Below the pieces are notes generated by a model. The model worked only from the letters and a program-made list of their open reading frames with translations, made no database searches and was not told where the DNA came from. The position numbers were made by a program, and so were the translations under genes. Shown here one piece after another: positions 31,991 through 41,330 of a stretch of 49,178 nt of DNA. The stretch comes from Oscillospiraceae bacterium. Lineage in GTDB: Bacteria; Bacillota; Clostridia; Oscillospirales; Oscillospiraceae. Each line of letters opens with the position of its first letter. The first letter of the stretch is position 1. The stretch is from positions 1 to 49,178 of the forward strand of contig JAILFJ010000085.1 of NCBI GenBank assembly GCA_024697625.1. Direction: 5' to 3'.

Positions 31991-34900
31991 ATGAGAAGAG
32001 AAGGAATTGCGACCAGCGGCATCGAACCAAAGAAGATTTTCATTCGGCTCATTCTGAGCATGTTGATTGCTGCTCAGGTGTTTGCAACGGTACAGCCCCT
32101 GCCCGTGTATGCGTTTGAAGATGATTTTCAGGATGAAACTCCGGATCTGATTGAGCCAGTTACACAGGAAGATTTGTTTGACAACGTCCCAGCGCTTTCA
32201 GAAGAGGATCCAGGCGATTACCCCTGCCTTGCAGAGCTGTTGGAAGAGGCCGTATCAGAAAAACGTGACAGAGAAGAGGCTGAAGTGGCCGATGTTTTCC
32301 CGGAAACACCAGCTGCTGACAGAGAAGAAGACAGTGAAGCAAAGCTGCAGGAGCGGATCGAGGAAGAAGCGGACGTAGAAGACTGGACCGAAAAAGAACC
32401 GGATCCCATGGAATCCCTGACGTCGGATGCACCGCATCCTGAGGTCATGGAGATCGAAAACGAGAGTACGCGATATATGGAGCTGAGAGAACTGCTTACA
32501 GAGCAGTTGGACAGAGAAGCTCTGTATACGCGTTTTTTTGATGTCCTGACAGAGCCGGACAGCGATATGTGCGAAGTATTTCTGCCGCTGATGCTTCCTG
32601 CCGGGAGAATAGAGGTCTGGGTCTGCGGTGAAAATGGCTGGCGCGAAAGCCGCGACTATCTCCTGACGGGGGATTGCATCGTACTCCGTGCAGAACAGAT
32701 CAGGATGGTTGCTGTCATGGTCTGTCAAGATGAGACATGGGTGATTCGAGATGAAGACCCTGAAACGGAATGGACAGAGAATCCGCCGGCAGAGCCACAG
32801 GCGGCAAAAGCGCAGAGGCCGGACAGCGAACTGATTGAAGCGGCCGAAGCACCGGAGGAAGCGGCCGAAGCACCGGAGGAAGCGGGTGAAGAGCTCCCGA
32901 CGGAAGAAAAAGGCCTTATCCGAGTGGCCTCTGCTGGTGGGGCGACGACTGAAAACTATACAAAGAACAGACTTGTTCTGACTGCGGATCAAATGGAGGC
33001 TGAAGCTGCAGCGTCGATGACGGTGGAGATCGTGCCTGCGGAGGGCGAACCGGCCATGCTGACGTTGAAGGCGGAAGACGGATGGAGCGCGAACTGGTAC
33101 GGGGCGGAGGCCGGATGTGACTATGCCTTTCGGGTGACTGCGGTCTTTGACGAGGACGGCAATGAACTGGAAAACCGCTGGGAATGGTCCTGTGAGACTG
33201 AGAGCAGCGGAAACTACACCGAGAACCTCGGGTGCATGTGGATCGAAAAGGAAAGCCTCTCGGCAGGAACCTATGTCTTTCAGTTTGATTTGAACGGAGA
33301 AAAGGTCTTGCTTGCCGGGTCCAGCAAATCAGCGAAAAAACCGAGCCGCCGATTGCTGACCTGTGAGAAAACAACACCGGAGCTTGCTGGTAACGCTGCC
33401 CTGTGGAATGTGGACAGCACCGGTCGAACGGTCACCTGCCAGGGATTTCCGTATTCACTGGCATTCCTTCAGAAACAGGATGGCACTTACCTGTTCGCGA
33501 TGAAGGACTCCGGGACCACCCAGGTCGCCTATGCCGATCAGCTGTTTTACAGCAGAGACTACCCCTGCTATGGCGCATACGGAGGGACGGAGGCTTATGC
33601 CACCGGCAGCTCGGCCGAGGCAACTCGATTTGCGGCACTGAGATGGGAGAACGTGACATACAGCGGGACAGAACAGAGAACGGTGCTGCATCACCGTGAG
33701 AACAGCCAGGATCAGCAATACACAGACGTTACGGTGTCTCTCAGAATTGAAGGGGCCCTTTGTGACAGATCTCTGCAGTTCGATTTCACGGCATCGGTCG
33801 ACGGCGAGATGTTCGACGAATTCAGTCTCGGGCATGAAGGGAGCCATGTGATTCTCAGCGTACCGGTCGGTTCGGAACTGAGACTGTATGAGAACAGGGA
33901 GAATTATACCGTGCGCTCAGAATATGGAGCGGAGGTTTCCGGTGTGGAACTCCTGCTGGCCTCTGTTCCTGCAGAGCCGTCAGAAATCCTCTATATCAGC
34001 AGGCTGGACGGAATCATTGACTGTGGATATCAGGAGGAATCATCTTCGTATCTTCTCTTCCTGTCTCTTCTCATTCCGTTGCTTGCTGCCGTGAAATGGC
34101 GAAATCAGGCAGATAACAGAAAGAAGATCAGCGCGGTATTCCGAATCCAGCCAGGAAACACTAATATGTCATTCAGGAGGAAAAACATGAAAAAGTATCT
34201 TGCGTTTTTTATCGTGCTTGTCCTGTGTGTCGGTATCGCAGCTTCAGCGTATGCCGAGTCGGATGCAAGCTTCAGCGTGAACTATACACTGACAGGCGGA
34301 ACGGAAGTTCCGGCAGAAGAACTTGCCTTCACTGTTGCTGCAGCTCCGGATAACCCGGCCGGCGACGTGATTACAGTGGATACCTCTGTTACCGCTGCAG
34401 CGCAGACTGCCGTGGGAATCACGTTTCCCGCCTTCACAACTCCGGGCCTGTACCTTTATACCATAAGTCAGACGGCAGGGAACAGCCAGGGCGTGAGCTA
34501 TGACTCGGACAGCATCGTGTTTCAGGTTCTCTACGGTTATAACAGCCAGGGAAACCTTGCCGTCATCGGATCGGGGGTCGGCAGCAACGGTACGGCAAAG
34601 AAGGAAGGCTTCACCAATACGGCACTGGCGGGAAGCCTGGCTCTGACCGGCGTGACCGACGGAACTGCGCCGGACAAGAATAAGGCTTTCCATGTTACAG
34701 TAACCCTGACTGCTGAAAACGGGAAAAAAGTTGCCAACACAATCAGCTATACTGACGACGGTGTAGCGCAGACGCTGGCTGCCGGCTGGACGGGAAGCAA
34801 AGAGATTGCGGTTACGCTGAAAGACGGGGAGACTGTCACCTTCAGCGGTATTCCTGCCGGCGTGAGCTATACCGTGACCCAGAGCGCCGAGACGGGTTAT

Positions 34901-35092
34901 GAAAACACCATCACCCCGGCCAGCGGTGTCATAGGGGCTGCAGAGTCCGCTGTGACAGTGAAGAATACAGACGCTACGGTGCTGCCCACCGGCATCAGTC
35001 TGGACAGCCTTCCCTACGTCATCGTACTTGCTGTTGTGATCAGCGGATTCCTTTTCCTGCTGCTACGCAGAAAAAAAGAGGACGAGGAATAA
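31991..35092 (+). CDS. Surface protein fused in frame to a pilin-like protein
   Basis: There is one uninterrupted frame. The first ~730 residues start with a signal peptide or signal anchor (IFIRLILSMLIAAQVFATVQPLP), then an E/D-rich spacer (residues ~50-310), then beta-rich domains, one resembling DUF7601 (VTVSLRIEGALCDRSLQFDF), and end with a TM segment (YLLFLSLLIPLLAAVKWR). No stop follows; the frame runs through 34187, where AGGAGG precedes ATG and a new signal peptide (MKKYLAFFIVLVLCVGIAAS). The start was set at ATG 31991, eight bases after AGGAGG. This may be a real fusion, a lost stop codon, or a sequence error (see findings). Confidence 0.7.
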   Translation: MRREGIATSGIEPKKIFIRLILSMLIAAQVFATVQPLPVYAFEDDFQDETPDLIEPVTQEDLFDNVPALSEEDPGDYPCLAELLEEAVSEKRDREEAEVADVFPETPAADREEDSEAKLQERIEEEADVEDWTEKEPDPMESLTSDAPHPEVMEIENESTRYMELRELLTEQLDREALYTRFFDVLTEPDSDMCEVFLPLMLPAGRIEVWVCGENGWRESRDYLLTGDCIVLRAEQIRMVAVMVCQDETWVIRDEDPETEWTENPPAEPQAAKAQRPDSELIEAAEAPEEAAEAPEEAGEELPTEEKGLIRVASAGGATTENYTKNRLVLTADQMEAEAAASMTVEIVPAEGEPAMLTLKAEDGWSANWYGAEAGCDYAFRVTAVFDEDGNELENRWEWSCETESSGNYTENLGCMWIEKESLSAGTYVFQFDLNGEKVLLAGSSKSAKKPSRRLLTCEKTTPELAGNAALWNVDSTGRTVTCQGFPYSLAFLQKQDGTYLFAMKDSGTTQVAYADQLFYSRDYPCYGAYGGTEAYATGSSAEATRFAALRWENVTYSGTEQRTVLHHRENSQDQQYTDVTVSLRIEGALCDRSLQFDFTASVDGEMFDEFSLGHEGSHVILSVPVGSELRLYENRENYTVRSEYGAEVSGVELLLASVPAEPSEILYISRLDGIIDCGYQEESSSYLLFLSLLIPLLAAVKWRNQADNRKKISAVFRIQPGNTNMSFRRKNMKKYLAFFIVLVLCVGIAASAYAESDASFSVNYTLTGGTEVPAEELAFTVAAAPDNPAGDVITVDTSVTAAAQTAVGITFPAFTTPGLYLYTISQTAGNSQGVSYDSDSIVFQVLYGYNSQGNLAVIGSGVGSNGTAKKEGFTNTALAGSLALTGVTDGTAPDKNKAFHVTVTLTAENGKKVANTISYTDDGVAQTLAAGWTGSKEIAVTLKDGETVTFSGIPAGVSYTVTQSAETGYENTITPASGVIGAAESAVTVKNTDATVLPTGISLDSLPYVIVLAVVISGFLFLLLRRKKEDEE
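34187..35092 (+). CDS. Pilin-like protein with isopeptide domains and sorting signal (internal start)
   Basis: It starts at ATG 34187 with AGGAGG six bases ahead. The 301-residue product has a signal peptide (cleavage near AYA-ESD), an FctA-like pilin domain (FSVNYTLTGG, PGLYLYTISQT, YDSDSIVFQVLY), a DUF7601-like domain (HVTVTLT, GIPAGVSYTVTQSAETGY) and a sortase signal: VLPTGI, a hydrophobic stretch (YVIVLAVVISGFLFLLL) and RRKKEDEE. The motif is LPTG rather than LPXTG. No sortase gene was seen. It lies in the same frame as the protein upstream. Confidence 0.8.
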   Translation: MKKYLAFFIVLVLCVGIAASAYAESDASFSVNYTLTGGTEVPAEELAFTVAAAPDNPAGDVITVDTSVTAAAQTAVGITFPAFTTPGLYLYTISQTAGNSQGVSYDSDSIVFQVLYGYNSQGNLAVIGSGVGSNGTAKKEGFTNTALAGSLALTGVTDGTAPDKNKAFHVTVTLTAENGKKVANTISYTDDGVAQTLAAGWTGSKEIAVTLKDGETVTFSGIPAGVSYTVTQSAETGYENTITPASGVIGAAESAVTVKNTDATVLPTGISLDSLPYVIVLAVVISGFLFLLLRRKKEDEE

Positions 35093-35500
35093 AAGTGACT
35101 GCCGGGCATCGAGTTTCAGGCTGACAGGTATGGGTGCGGCTATCATATGAAGCAATTGAAGCGATAAAAAAGGGCAGGGCGTACCGGAATGGTAAGTCCT
35201 GCCCGAACTTTTCAGAAAACGCTGCCTCTCCACATCCCGGCTTTGCGCTCGTATGATGAGGCCGTTCAGGGATTATTAAAAGATATGGAAACAAAAAAGG
35301 AAACTCCATATCGGTATCCTGCATCATAGCCGCTGCTGACTTCGCAGGCTTCACGAGAAAGCGGCTATCGTAAATACCGCCGACAATCCTGCGCGACAGT
35401 AAATGATGTATTCTCCCATCATCGCCCGGTAGGAGATTTCATTCAATTCGGAAAGCGGCTATAATATGAAATCCATGTATTCTTTACTCGACGCCACAGC
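35093..35500. other. Non-coding 400-bp stretch with hairpins and a small repeat
   Basis: No good gene is seen. GGGCAGG (35172-35178) and CCTGCCC (35198-35204) form a terminator-like hairpin followed by GAACTTTTC. GCGGCTAT-type sequence recurs at about 35136, 35361 and 35455, and inverted near 35326. GATATGGA and TCCATATC (35282-35289, 35305-35312) pair with each other. Confidence 0.6.
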
Positions 35501-36133
35501 TCATCCTCTCCTGATCGGGTGCCGGATAACCGTTTTCCGCTTTTCTGGAACAACTTTTCTTGCATCGCTCAGATAAATCTCATGGTGCATCCGCTGATCT
35601 GTAATATCCAGAACGTAGCCTTGCTGCTCCATGTATGCATGCATCATTGAAACGGTGGCTGGCTCATCGTCATAGGAACCTATATGCATACATTGAACAC
35701 ACAGACCTTCGTTATAGGAAAAAAACTCTGCCTCTGAGAAATCCATCTTCTTTTTCATTGTAGCTTCCTGAACTGCCCAATCGAAATCAGCTCTGGTAAC
35801 AAAATCCGGAAGACGAATCACAGAAATCCAATGGAAGTCGTTTTTATGGGCATAGTCAATGCCAACAACGTCGTTTTGCCACCAGAAGCCTTCCAGCGGA
35901 GGGACAACATAATCATAGTAACCATCAATCTGATGATCCCCCTTCTTACTCATCTTAATCGTAAAAGCGATGCCATAAAGCAATCCGATGGACTGCTTAT
36001 ATTCACCATCCTCTTGGTTGGGATCGCCCTGTCCCCGGACAGCAATATAATTCATGCCGGGCACGGACACAATGCCGGGCTTGTTTTTCGGCATATAGAA
36101 TTCTCTGTATTCCTTTTTGAAATCGAAAGCCAT
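35501..36133 (-). CDS. GyrI-like small-molecule-binding domain protein
   Basis: The 210-residue protein resembles the GyrI-like family: N-terminal strand MNYIAVRGQGDPNQ, a mid-region with IGLLYGIAFTIKM, and YVVPPLEGFWW. GAGGTG lies nine bases before the ATG. The family binds small hydrophobic ligands and is often found with MerR/AraC regulators, though none is adjacent here. The ligand is unknown. Confidence 0.75.
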   Translation of the reverse strand: MAFDFKKEYREFYMPKNKPGIVSVPGMNYIAVRGQGDPNQEDGEYKQSIGLLYGIAFTIKMSKKGDHQIDGYYDYVVPPLEGFWWQNDVVGIDYAHKNDFHWISVIRLPDFVTRADFDWAVQEATMKKKMDFSEAEFFSYNEGLCVQCMHIGSYDDEPATVSMMHAYMEQQGYVLDITDQRMHHEIYLSDARKVVPEKRKTVIRHPIRRG

Positions 36134-36270
36134 ATTATTTCACCTCATGATCCCGATGTCGCGGACTTTCTGAGCTCAGGTCAAGCATAATGCCTGCCAC
36201 AGTGTGAGAGTCAAGCGCCTGTTTCGCATTTTTGGGATAGCAGATCCATCGATTTGTTTCACTCTTCCTC

Positions 36271-37554
36271 TTACGGCGTTGTCTGCATCCGCTGCAGGAA
36301 ATAGCCATCATGGCCGTTCTGCTCGATGGGTATTGCCTCTGCCCAGCCGTAGCCGATTCTTTTGATGCGCCCGGAGGATTCGGCCGCCTGCGCCTGAGCA
36401 GGTGTCATGCGGTAGAGTGCGCTGTCCATACCCTTTTCCCAGTATTCGTCCAGATCGAGCTCGTACACATTGTAACCCGGAATCACATCATCCTGAAGGC
36501 GAAGATAAGAGTTCACGACCGCAAAGATATTGTAGCTTTCACCGTCTCCCGACGGGAAACGAAACATCTCATTCTCATAAGTCCACTGAAGTCCAGCCTG
36601 GTTTTCGTACAGCACACCGTTGGCCGGATGGATCTCGCGTCCGAAGAAGCGCCGGCACACTTTATTGACTGTGTCCAACGTGAAGCTGTCGTAGTTCCCG
36701 TCAAAGCGGAGGGCATCGTGCCTGTTGATTTTGCAGAACATGTGCGCAAAGCTGGCCAGTTCATAGTCCGAGCCGCTGTCGGTCGGAAACCGGAACTTGC
36801 CCTGTTCGATAAAATCGCTGATGAAAATATTGGCCCAGTACTGGCGGTTTGCATCCAGACTCTCGAAACCGAAATCATAGGAAATGGAGAAATCCGTCAG
36901 GTCGACAAAGTAGGGCAGCGCCAGATCCAGCCCTGCGCCGCCTTGCCAGTAGATCACCAGATGATCGGTATCACGCCATGCCAAATCGGATGGCCAGTAA
37001 AACGCCCCACCGCTGGCCGATTCCGTGCGGCTCAGAGTTTTACCGTCTCTGCTGCAGGTGAAGAAGTCCGGTCCGTACCAGCCGCAGAGGTAGACGTTGC
37101 CGTTGCGCTGATCAATAAGGCTCGAGATACTCGCCCCGCCGAACCCGTCGTTTTCCCAGAGGGGGAAGCCGTCGGAAAGCCGCAGGCAGCAGACTGTGCC
37201 TTCCCGATTGTAATAATAGCAATCGTCCCAGGCACCGATTTCCTCAATCAATGTGAGCTCCGTACGGTATTCGGTCGTTTCCGTGCGCTGCCAGACGACA
37301 TTACCGTTACTGTCCAGACCTTCAAAGACAGCCGTCTCTCCCTTGCTGTCATCGCGCGTCATACGCACGCCCACTGCGCCGACTGAGGCAGCAGTCTCAG
37401 ATGACGGAGAATCTGTAACCGGGTGAGCGTCAGCCTGATCCGACGCTTCAAGTGCGGTTACATTGGCTTCCGGTGCCGTCCCATCGAGATTGACGCAGCC
37501 GCCAAAGAGAACAATGAAAAGAATCAGTGCGGTCAGACACAGATGTTTCTTCAT
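36271..37554 (-). CDS. Lipoprotein with a possible beta-propeller fold
   Basis: The 427-residue product has a lipobox LFGGC (Cys20) and a Ser/Thr/Ala-rich linker to about residue 65. The rest has repeating W- and G-rich strands (VWQRTETTEYRTEL, GTVCCLRLSDGFPLW, GNVYLCGWYGPDF), suggesting PQQ-type propeller blades. The function is unknown. GGAG precedes the ATG by nine bases. Confidence 0.7.
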   Translation of the reverse strand: MKKHLCLTALILFIVLFGGCVNLDGTAPEANVTALEASDQADAHPVTDSPSSETAASVGAVGVRMTRDDSKGETAVFEGLDSNGNVVWQRTETTEYRTELTLIEEIGAWDDCYYYNREGTVCCLRLSDGFPLWENDGFGGASISSLIDQRNGNVYLCGWYGPDFFTCSRDGKTLSRTESASGGAFYWPSDLAWRDTDHLVIYWQGGAGLDLALPYFVDLTDFSISYDFGFESLDANRQYWANIFISDFIEQGKFRFPTDSGSDYELASFAHMFCKINRHDALRFDGNYDSFTLDTVNKVCRRFFGREIHPANGVLYENQAGLQWTYENEMFRFPSGDGESYNIFAVVNSYLRLQDDVIPGYNVYELDLDEYWEKGMDSALYRMTPAQAQAAESSGRIKRIGYGWAEAIPIEQNGHDGYFLQRMQTTP

Positions 37555-37659
37555 GAGCAGATCTCCAATCAGAATTCAGCTACTGGTTTGTTGAGATGGA
37601 GTATACCATAGATCCCCGGCTTTCGGAAGATGTTTTGTTCCCGTTTTCTGAGCTCCGGC

Positions 37660-37688
37660 TTGTAAAAACCGGGAAAAAATGCTATGAT
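37660..37688 (+). promoter_or_regulatory. Promoter of the O-antigen-ligase-like gene
   Basis: TTGTAA (37660-37665), 17 bp, TATGAT (37683-37688) preceded by TGC. Confidence 0.6.
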
Positions 37689-37749
37689 TCACTGACGTGG
37701 GAAACCGGTCTTTGATCTGGAATGTGGAGATGGCGGAGCCGACTTTTAT

Positions 37750-39474
37750 ATGGATCGGTCGGAACCGTCTGCTGCCTGTGATATGAGAATAACCGGAAAA
37801 AAGAAATCTGACAGAGAATCTGAAACAGCCCCTGAGCGGGAACTGGAAGCAGTACTGCTCCTTTCTCCGTTCCTGATGGGGCTCTATTACCCCTGGACAT
37901 CAGCACTGGGCAGTGTGGTGCTGGCGCTGATGCTTTTCCAAAGAAGAGCCTCGCTGCGCTTCTCTCTGAGCCCATGCATGGCAGCGACGAGCTGCACGGT
38001 GCTGTTCCTGCTTTTTGGAGCTTTCCGGGGTACGGACCGGGGAATGGCTCTCGTCGGAGCGGTACAGTTTCTGCCGTTACCGCTCTATACCCTCTTGCTG
38101 GAGCAGTGCCCGCCGGAGCGCCGTATGGGGCTTTTCAGGAAAATGCCGGAGGCGGGATGCCTCGCAGTGCTGCTGAGCCTGCTTCTCGGCCTGCTTCCGC
38201 CTGTCTCCCACTGGTTCTGGGTAAACGGACGGCTGGCCGGTTTTTTCCAGTACCCAAACACCCTTGCTGTCTATCTCCTGCTTTGCTTTCTGCAGCTGGG
38301 GATTCAGATCCGGGACTGGCCTGAAAAGAATGACAGGGGTGTAATCAGAAGGGTATGGCTGGAGACAGCACTGCTGCTGATCGGCATTGTACTTACCGGA
38401 AGCAAAACCGTATTGCTGCTCCTGCTGGGAGTCCTGCTTCTGGCGGCATGCCTTGCCAAAAACAGGGTGCGCCGCAGATGGGCGATCCTCCTGGGCGGAA
38501 TCCTCCTGGCTGGGGGCGCCGGCTATATGCTGCTCCGGGGTCCGATCTCGCTCTCAACGTTCTACGGACGCCTGCTCTATGCCCGGGATGCCCTTCCCGT
38601 TATTCTGAAACACCCTCTGGGGCTCGGCTATCAGGGGTATTCCTGGCTTCAGGGAAGCTTTCAGACAGGCCTCTATTCGACCGTCCACGTGCATAACGAG
38701 CTGATGCAGCTCCTGCTTGATGCGGGCTGGATCCCCGCAGGGCTTTTTGTCTGGACCATTCTGAAAGGCTTCCTGTACCCGGACAGGGGCTCCGGGCGCA
38801 GACTGATGCTGGGAGTTCTCTGCCTGCATTGCCTTTTTGACTTCGATACCCAGTATCCCGCGATGTGTTTTATCCTTCTGACTCTATCGGATACGGCTCC
38901 GATCGGCAAAAAATCCCTGCAGCCGGGATGGACAGCTTTTGCAGCTTTGACGGCAGCACTCTGCGGAATCTGGATCGGGTTGGCTTCTTTTGCACTCTGG
39001 GCAGGTCGACCGGAATCTGCGGTGAGAATCTGCCCGGTTTATACCACAGCACTGGTTCAGATGCTGCCGGATGCAGGAGAAGCAGAACTTGAAGAACTGT
39101 CAGACCGCATTCTGCATCTAAACGGCAGCGCTGCAATTGCTCATGACGGAAAGGCACGGGCTGCTTTCGCCGACGGACGCTTCCGCGAGACCCTGGAGCA
39201 TAAGCTGGAGGCGATCCGCCTTCGACAATATGATCTGGGGGAATATCTGGAATATCTGGATTATCTCGAACTTGGCTGGCGTATGTACCGCAGCAGCGGA
39301 AACAGAAACGACGCAGCGTACTGCGCGGAGAAAATGAGCGAAGTCCCGGCCATGCTGAATGCAGTAAAGGCAAAAACATCAGCACTGGGGTATAAGATCC
39401 AGGAGCAGCCGAACCTCGAACTTCCACGGCAATATCTGGATCTGATCTCTTCAAGGCAGCAGAATCCTGCATGA
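37750..39474 (+). CDS. O-antigen ligase-like polytopic membrane protein
   Basis: The 574-residue protein has about ten to twelve TM helices, the Wzy/WaaL-type motifs GRLAGFFQYPNTLAVYLL and TVHVHNELMQLLLDAG between helices, and LTGSKTVLLLLL. The last ~150 residues are helical and resemble TPR (RFRETLEHKLEAIRL onward). Such proteins join or polymerise glycans on an outer surface. No sugar-transferase genes are nearby. The start ATG 37750 lacks a strong ribosome binding site; ATG 37783 is an alternative. Confidence 0.8.
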   Translation: MDRSEPSAACDMRITGKKKSDRESETAPERELEAVLLLSPFLMGLYYPWTSALGSVVLALMLFQRRASLRFSLSPCMAATSCTVLFLLFGAFRGTDRGMALVGAVQFLPLPLYTLLLEQCPPERRMGLFRKMPEAGCLAVLLSLLLGLLPPVSHWFWVNGRLAGFFQYPNTLAVYLLLCFLQLGIQIRDWPEKNDRGVIRRVWLETALLLIGIVLTGSKTVLLLLLGVLLLAACLAKNRVRRRWAILLGGILLAGGAGYMLLRGPISLSTFYGRLLYARDALPVILKHPLGLGYQGYSWLQGSFQTGLYSTVHVHNELMQLLLDAGWIPAGLFVWTILKGFLYPDRGSGRRLMLGVLCLHCLFDFDTQYPAMCFILLTLSDTAPIGKKSLQPGWTAFAALTAALCGIWIGLASFALWAGRPESAVRICPVYTTALVQMLPDAGEAELEELSDRILHLNGSAAIAHDGKARAAFADGRFRETLEHKLEAIRLRQYDLGEYLEYLDYLELGWRMYRSSGNRNDAAYCAEKMSEVPAMLNAVKAKTSALGYKIQEQPNLELPRQYLDLISSRQQNPA

Positions 39475-39486
39475 CCCGGAGAGGAC

Positions 39487-39514
39487 TTGACAGAAAAAAA
39501 AGCTGTGCTATAAT
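39487..39514 (+). promoter_or_regulatory. Promoter of the cysteine desulfurase operon
   Basis: TTGACA (39487-39492), 16 bp, TATAAT (39509-39514), with an upstream TGC. Confidence 0.8.
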
Positions 39515-39585
39515 TCCCAGTGAAATTGTAGGATTACAGTTTGACCAGAAATTTTCAGCGGCTTCGGCCGGAAAGGATGATATCC

Positions 39586-40773
39586 ATGTTTGTATATGCC
39601 GACAATGCGGCTACCACCAGTGTGAGCAGGACAGCTCTGGATGCAATGCTGCCCTATCTTACGGACTTCTATGGCAATCCGTCGAGTCTCTATGCTTTTG
39701 GACAGAAGGCTGCCGAGGCGCTCCAGGCTTCCCGAGAGACGGTCGCGGCCTGCATCAATGCCGATCCGAAAGAAATCTACTTTACCTCTGGAGGCAGTGA
39801 AGCCGACAATCAGGCGATTGTCTCGGCTGCGCGTATCGGTGCACGTAAAGGAAAGAAACATATCATTTCCACACAGTTTGAACATCATGCGGTGCTGCAT
39901 ACTCTCTCCAAGCTCGAGAAGGAAGGCTACGAGGTGACCCTTCTGGATCCGCATTCTGACGGAGTCATTCTGGTTGAGGATGTTGAGAATGCTCTTCGGG
40001 ATGATACCTGCCTTGTTACGATCATGTTTGCCAATAACGAGATCGGAACGGTACAGCCCATCGCAGAGATCGGTGCGCTGTGCCGTGAGAGAAAGGTTCC
40101 CTTCCATACAGATGCCGTACAGGCGGCTGGCCACATGCCCATTGACGTCCAGGCGATGAATATTGACATGCTCTCCATGTCCGGGCACAAGTTCCATGCC
40201 CCCAAGGGAGTTGGCGTCCTCTATGCGAAAAAGGGCACTGTCCTGACGAACATCATCGAGGGCGGCGCCCAGGAGAGAGGAAAGCGCGCGGGAACCGAAA
40301 ACGTTGCCGGGATCGTTGCACTGGCGGCTGCCCTGAAAGAAAGCTGCGATCACATTGAAGAGAATACCGGAAAGATTATTCCCATGCGGGATAAACTGTT
40401 TGCGGAGCTCAGCAAAATTCCTCACAGCATCATTAACGGCAGTTTGGAGCACCATGTTCCCGGTACGGTCAATATGTGCTTTGAGGGCATTGAGGGGGAG
40501 AGCCTGCTTCTGATGCTCGACGATCAGGGGATCTGTGCCTCTTCCGGAAGTGCCTGTACCTCCGGTTCGCTGGACCCGAGCCATGTGCTGCTCTCCATCG
40601 GTCTGCCTCACGAGGTTGCCCACGGAAGTCTGCGCCTGTCCATCGGAGAATACAACACGATGGAAGAGATCGATCATATCATAGAGGTTGTACCAAAGGT
40701 TGTGTCGTATCTCAGAAGCATCAGCCCGGTCTGGGATGAGCTTGAAAAAGGCGAGTTGAAACACCTGATTTAA
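39586..40773 (+). CDS. iscS: Cysteine desulfurase (NifS/IscS)
   Basis: This enzyme takes sulfur from L-Cys for Fe-S cluster assembly. The 395-residue product has the PLP-binding Lys in [12 protein letters not shown], the His of TQFEHHAVL and the catalytic Cys in [10 protein letters not shown]. The protein starts [14 protein letters not shown] 39586 has AAAGGA seven bases ahead, and earlier in-frame starts are rejected. It is followed after ~35 bp by the scaffold gene. Confidence 0.95.
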   Translation: MFVYADNAATTSVSRTALDAMLPYLTDFYGNPSSLYAFGQKAAEALQASRETVAACINADPKEIYFTSGGSEADNQAIVSAARIGARKGKKHIISTQFEHHAVLHTLSKLEKEGYEVTLLDPHSDGVILVEDVENALRDDTCLVTIMFANNEIGTVQPIAEIGALCRERKVPFHTDAVQAAGHMPIDVQAMNIDMLSMSGHKFHAPKGVGVLYAKKGTVLTNIIEGGAQERGKRAGTENVAGIVALAAALKESCDHIEENTGKIIPMRDKLFAELSKIPHSIINGSLEHHVPGTVNMCFEGIEGESLLLMLDDQGICASSGSACTSGSLDPSHVLLSIGLPHEVAHGSLRLSIGEYNTMEEIDHIIEVVPKVVSYLRSISPVWDELEKGELKHLI

Positions 40774-40807
40774 TTATAAATGCTACGATACGGGAGGATT
40801 GAATAAC

Positions 40808-41245
40808 ATGGCACTGTACAGCGATAAGGTAATGGAACATTTCCGGAATCCCCGCAATGTCGGCAAACTGGATGATGCCGATGGCATCGGTGAGGTCGGC
40901 AATGCCAAATGCGGCGATATCATGCGAATGTATATTAAAGTGGATGACGGTATCATCACCGATGTCAAATTCAACACCTTCGGCTGCGGGAGCGCGATTG
41001 CCACGAGCTCCATGGCAACGGAACTCATAAAGGGAAAGCCGATCGAAGAGGCGCTGGAGCTTTCCAATAAGGCTGTGGTGGAGGCGCTGGATGGTCTGCC
41101 CACACATAAGATTCACTGCAGTGTCCTGGCGGAAGAAGCGGTTCGTGCGGCAGTGAAGGATTACTATGACAAGAACGGGATAGCTTATGATCCGGAGAAG
41201 TTCCGGGAAAGTGAAGATCCCCATGAAGGCAGCTGCGGACTCTGA
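40808..41245 (+). CDS. iscU: Fe-S cluster scaffold IscU/NifU N-terminal type
   Basis: The 145-residue protein carries the three scaffold cysteines in NAKCGDIM, FGCGSAIATSSM and HCSVLAEEAVRAA. It accepts sulfur from the neighbouring desulfurase. The start is ATG 40808 with GGGAGG ahead; a TTG at 40799 is too close to it. The pair lacks a nearby IscR or SufBCD. Confidence 0.93.
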   Translation: MALYSDKVMEHFRNPRNVGKLDDADGIGEVGNAKCGDIMRMYIKVDDGIITDVKFNTFGCGSAIATSSMATELIKGKPIEEALELSNKAVVEALDGLPTHKIHCSVLAEEAVRAAVKDYYDKNGIAYDPEKFRESEDPHEGSCGL

Positions 41246-41290
41246 ACAGGTGTGATACCGGACATCACCCAAAGAGAGACAGACTGAAAG

Positions 41291-41330
41291 GGGAGGGCTG
41301 ATCGCTTCAGTCCTCCCTTATGCTTGTTTT
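41291..41330 (+). terminator. Terminator of iscS-iscU
   Basis: An 11-bp stem, GGGAGGGCTGA (41291-41301) with TCAGTCCTCCC (41307-41317, one wobble), is followed by TTATGCTTGTTTT. Confidence 0.75.

Noticed and set aside
31991-35092. Complete sortase-dependent pilus locus
   Set aside because: Only pilin-like proteins were found; no sortase gene lies in the window.
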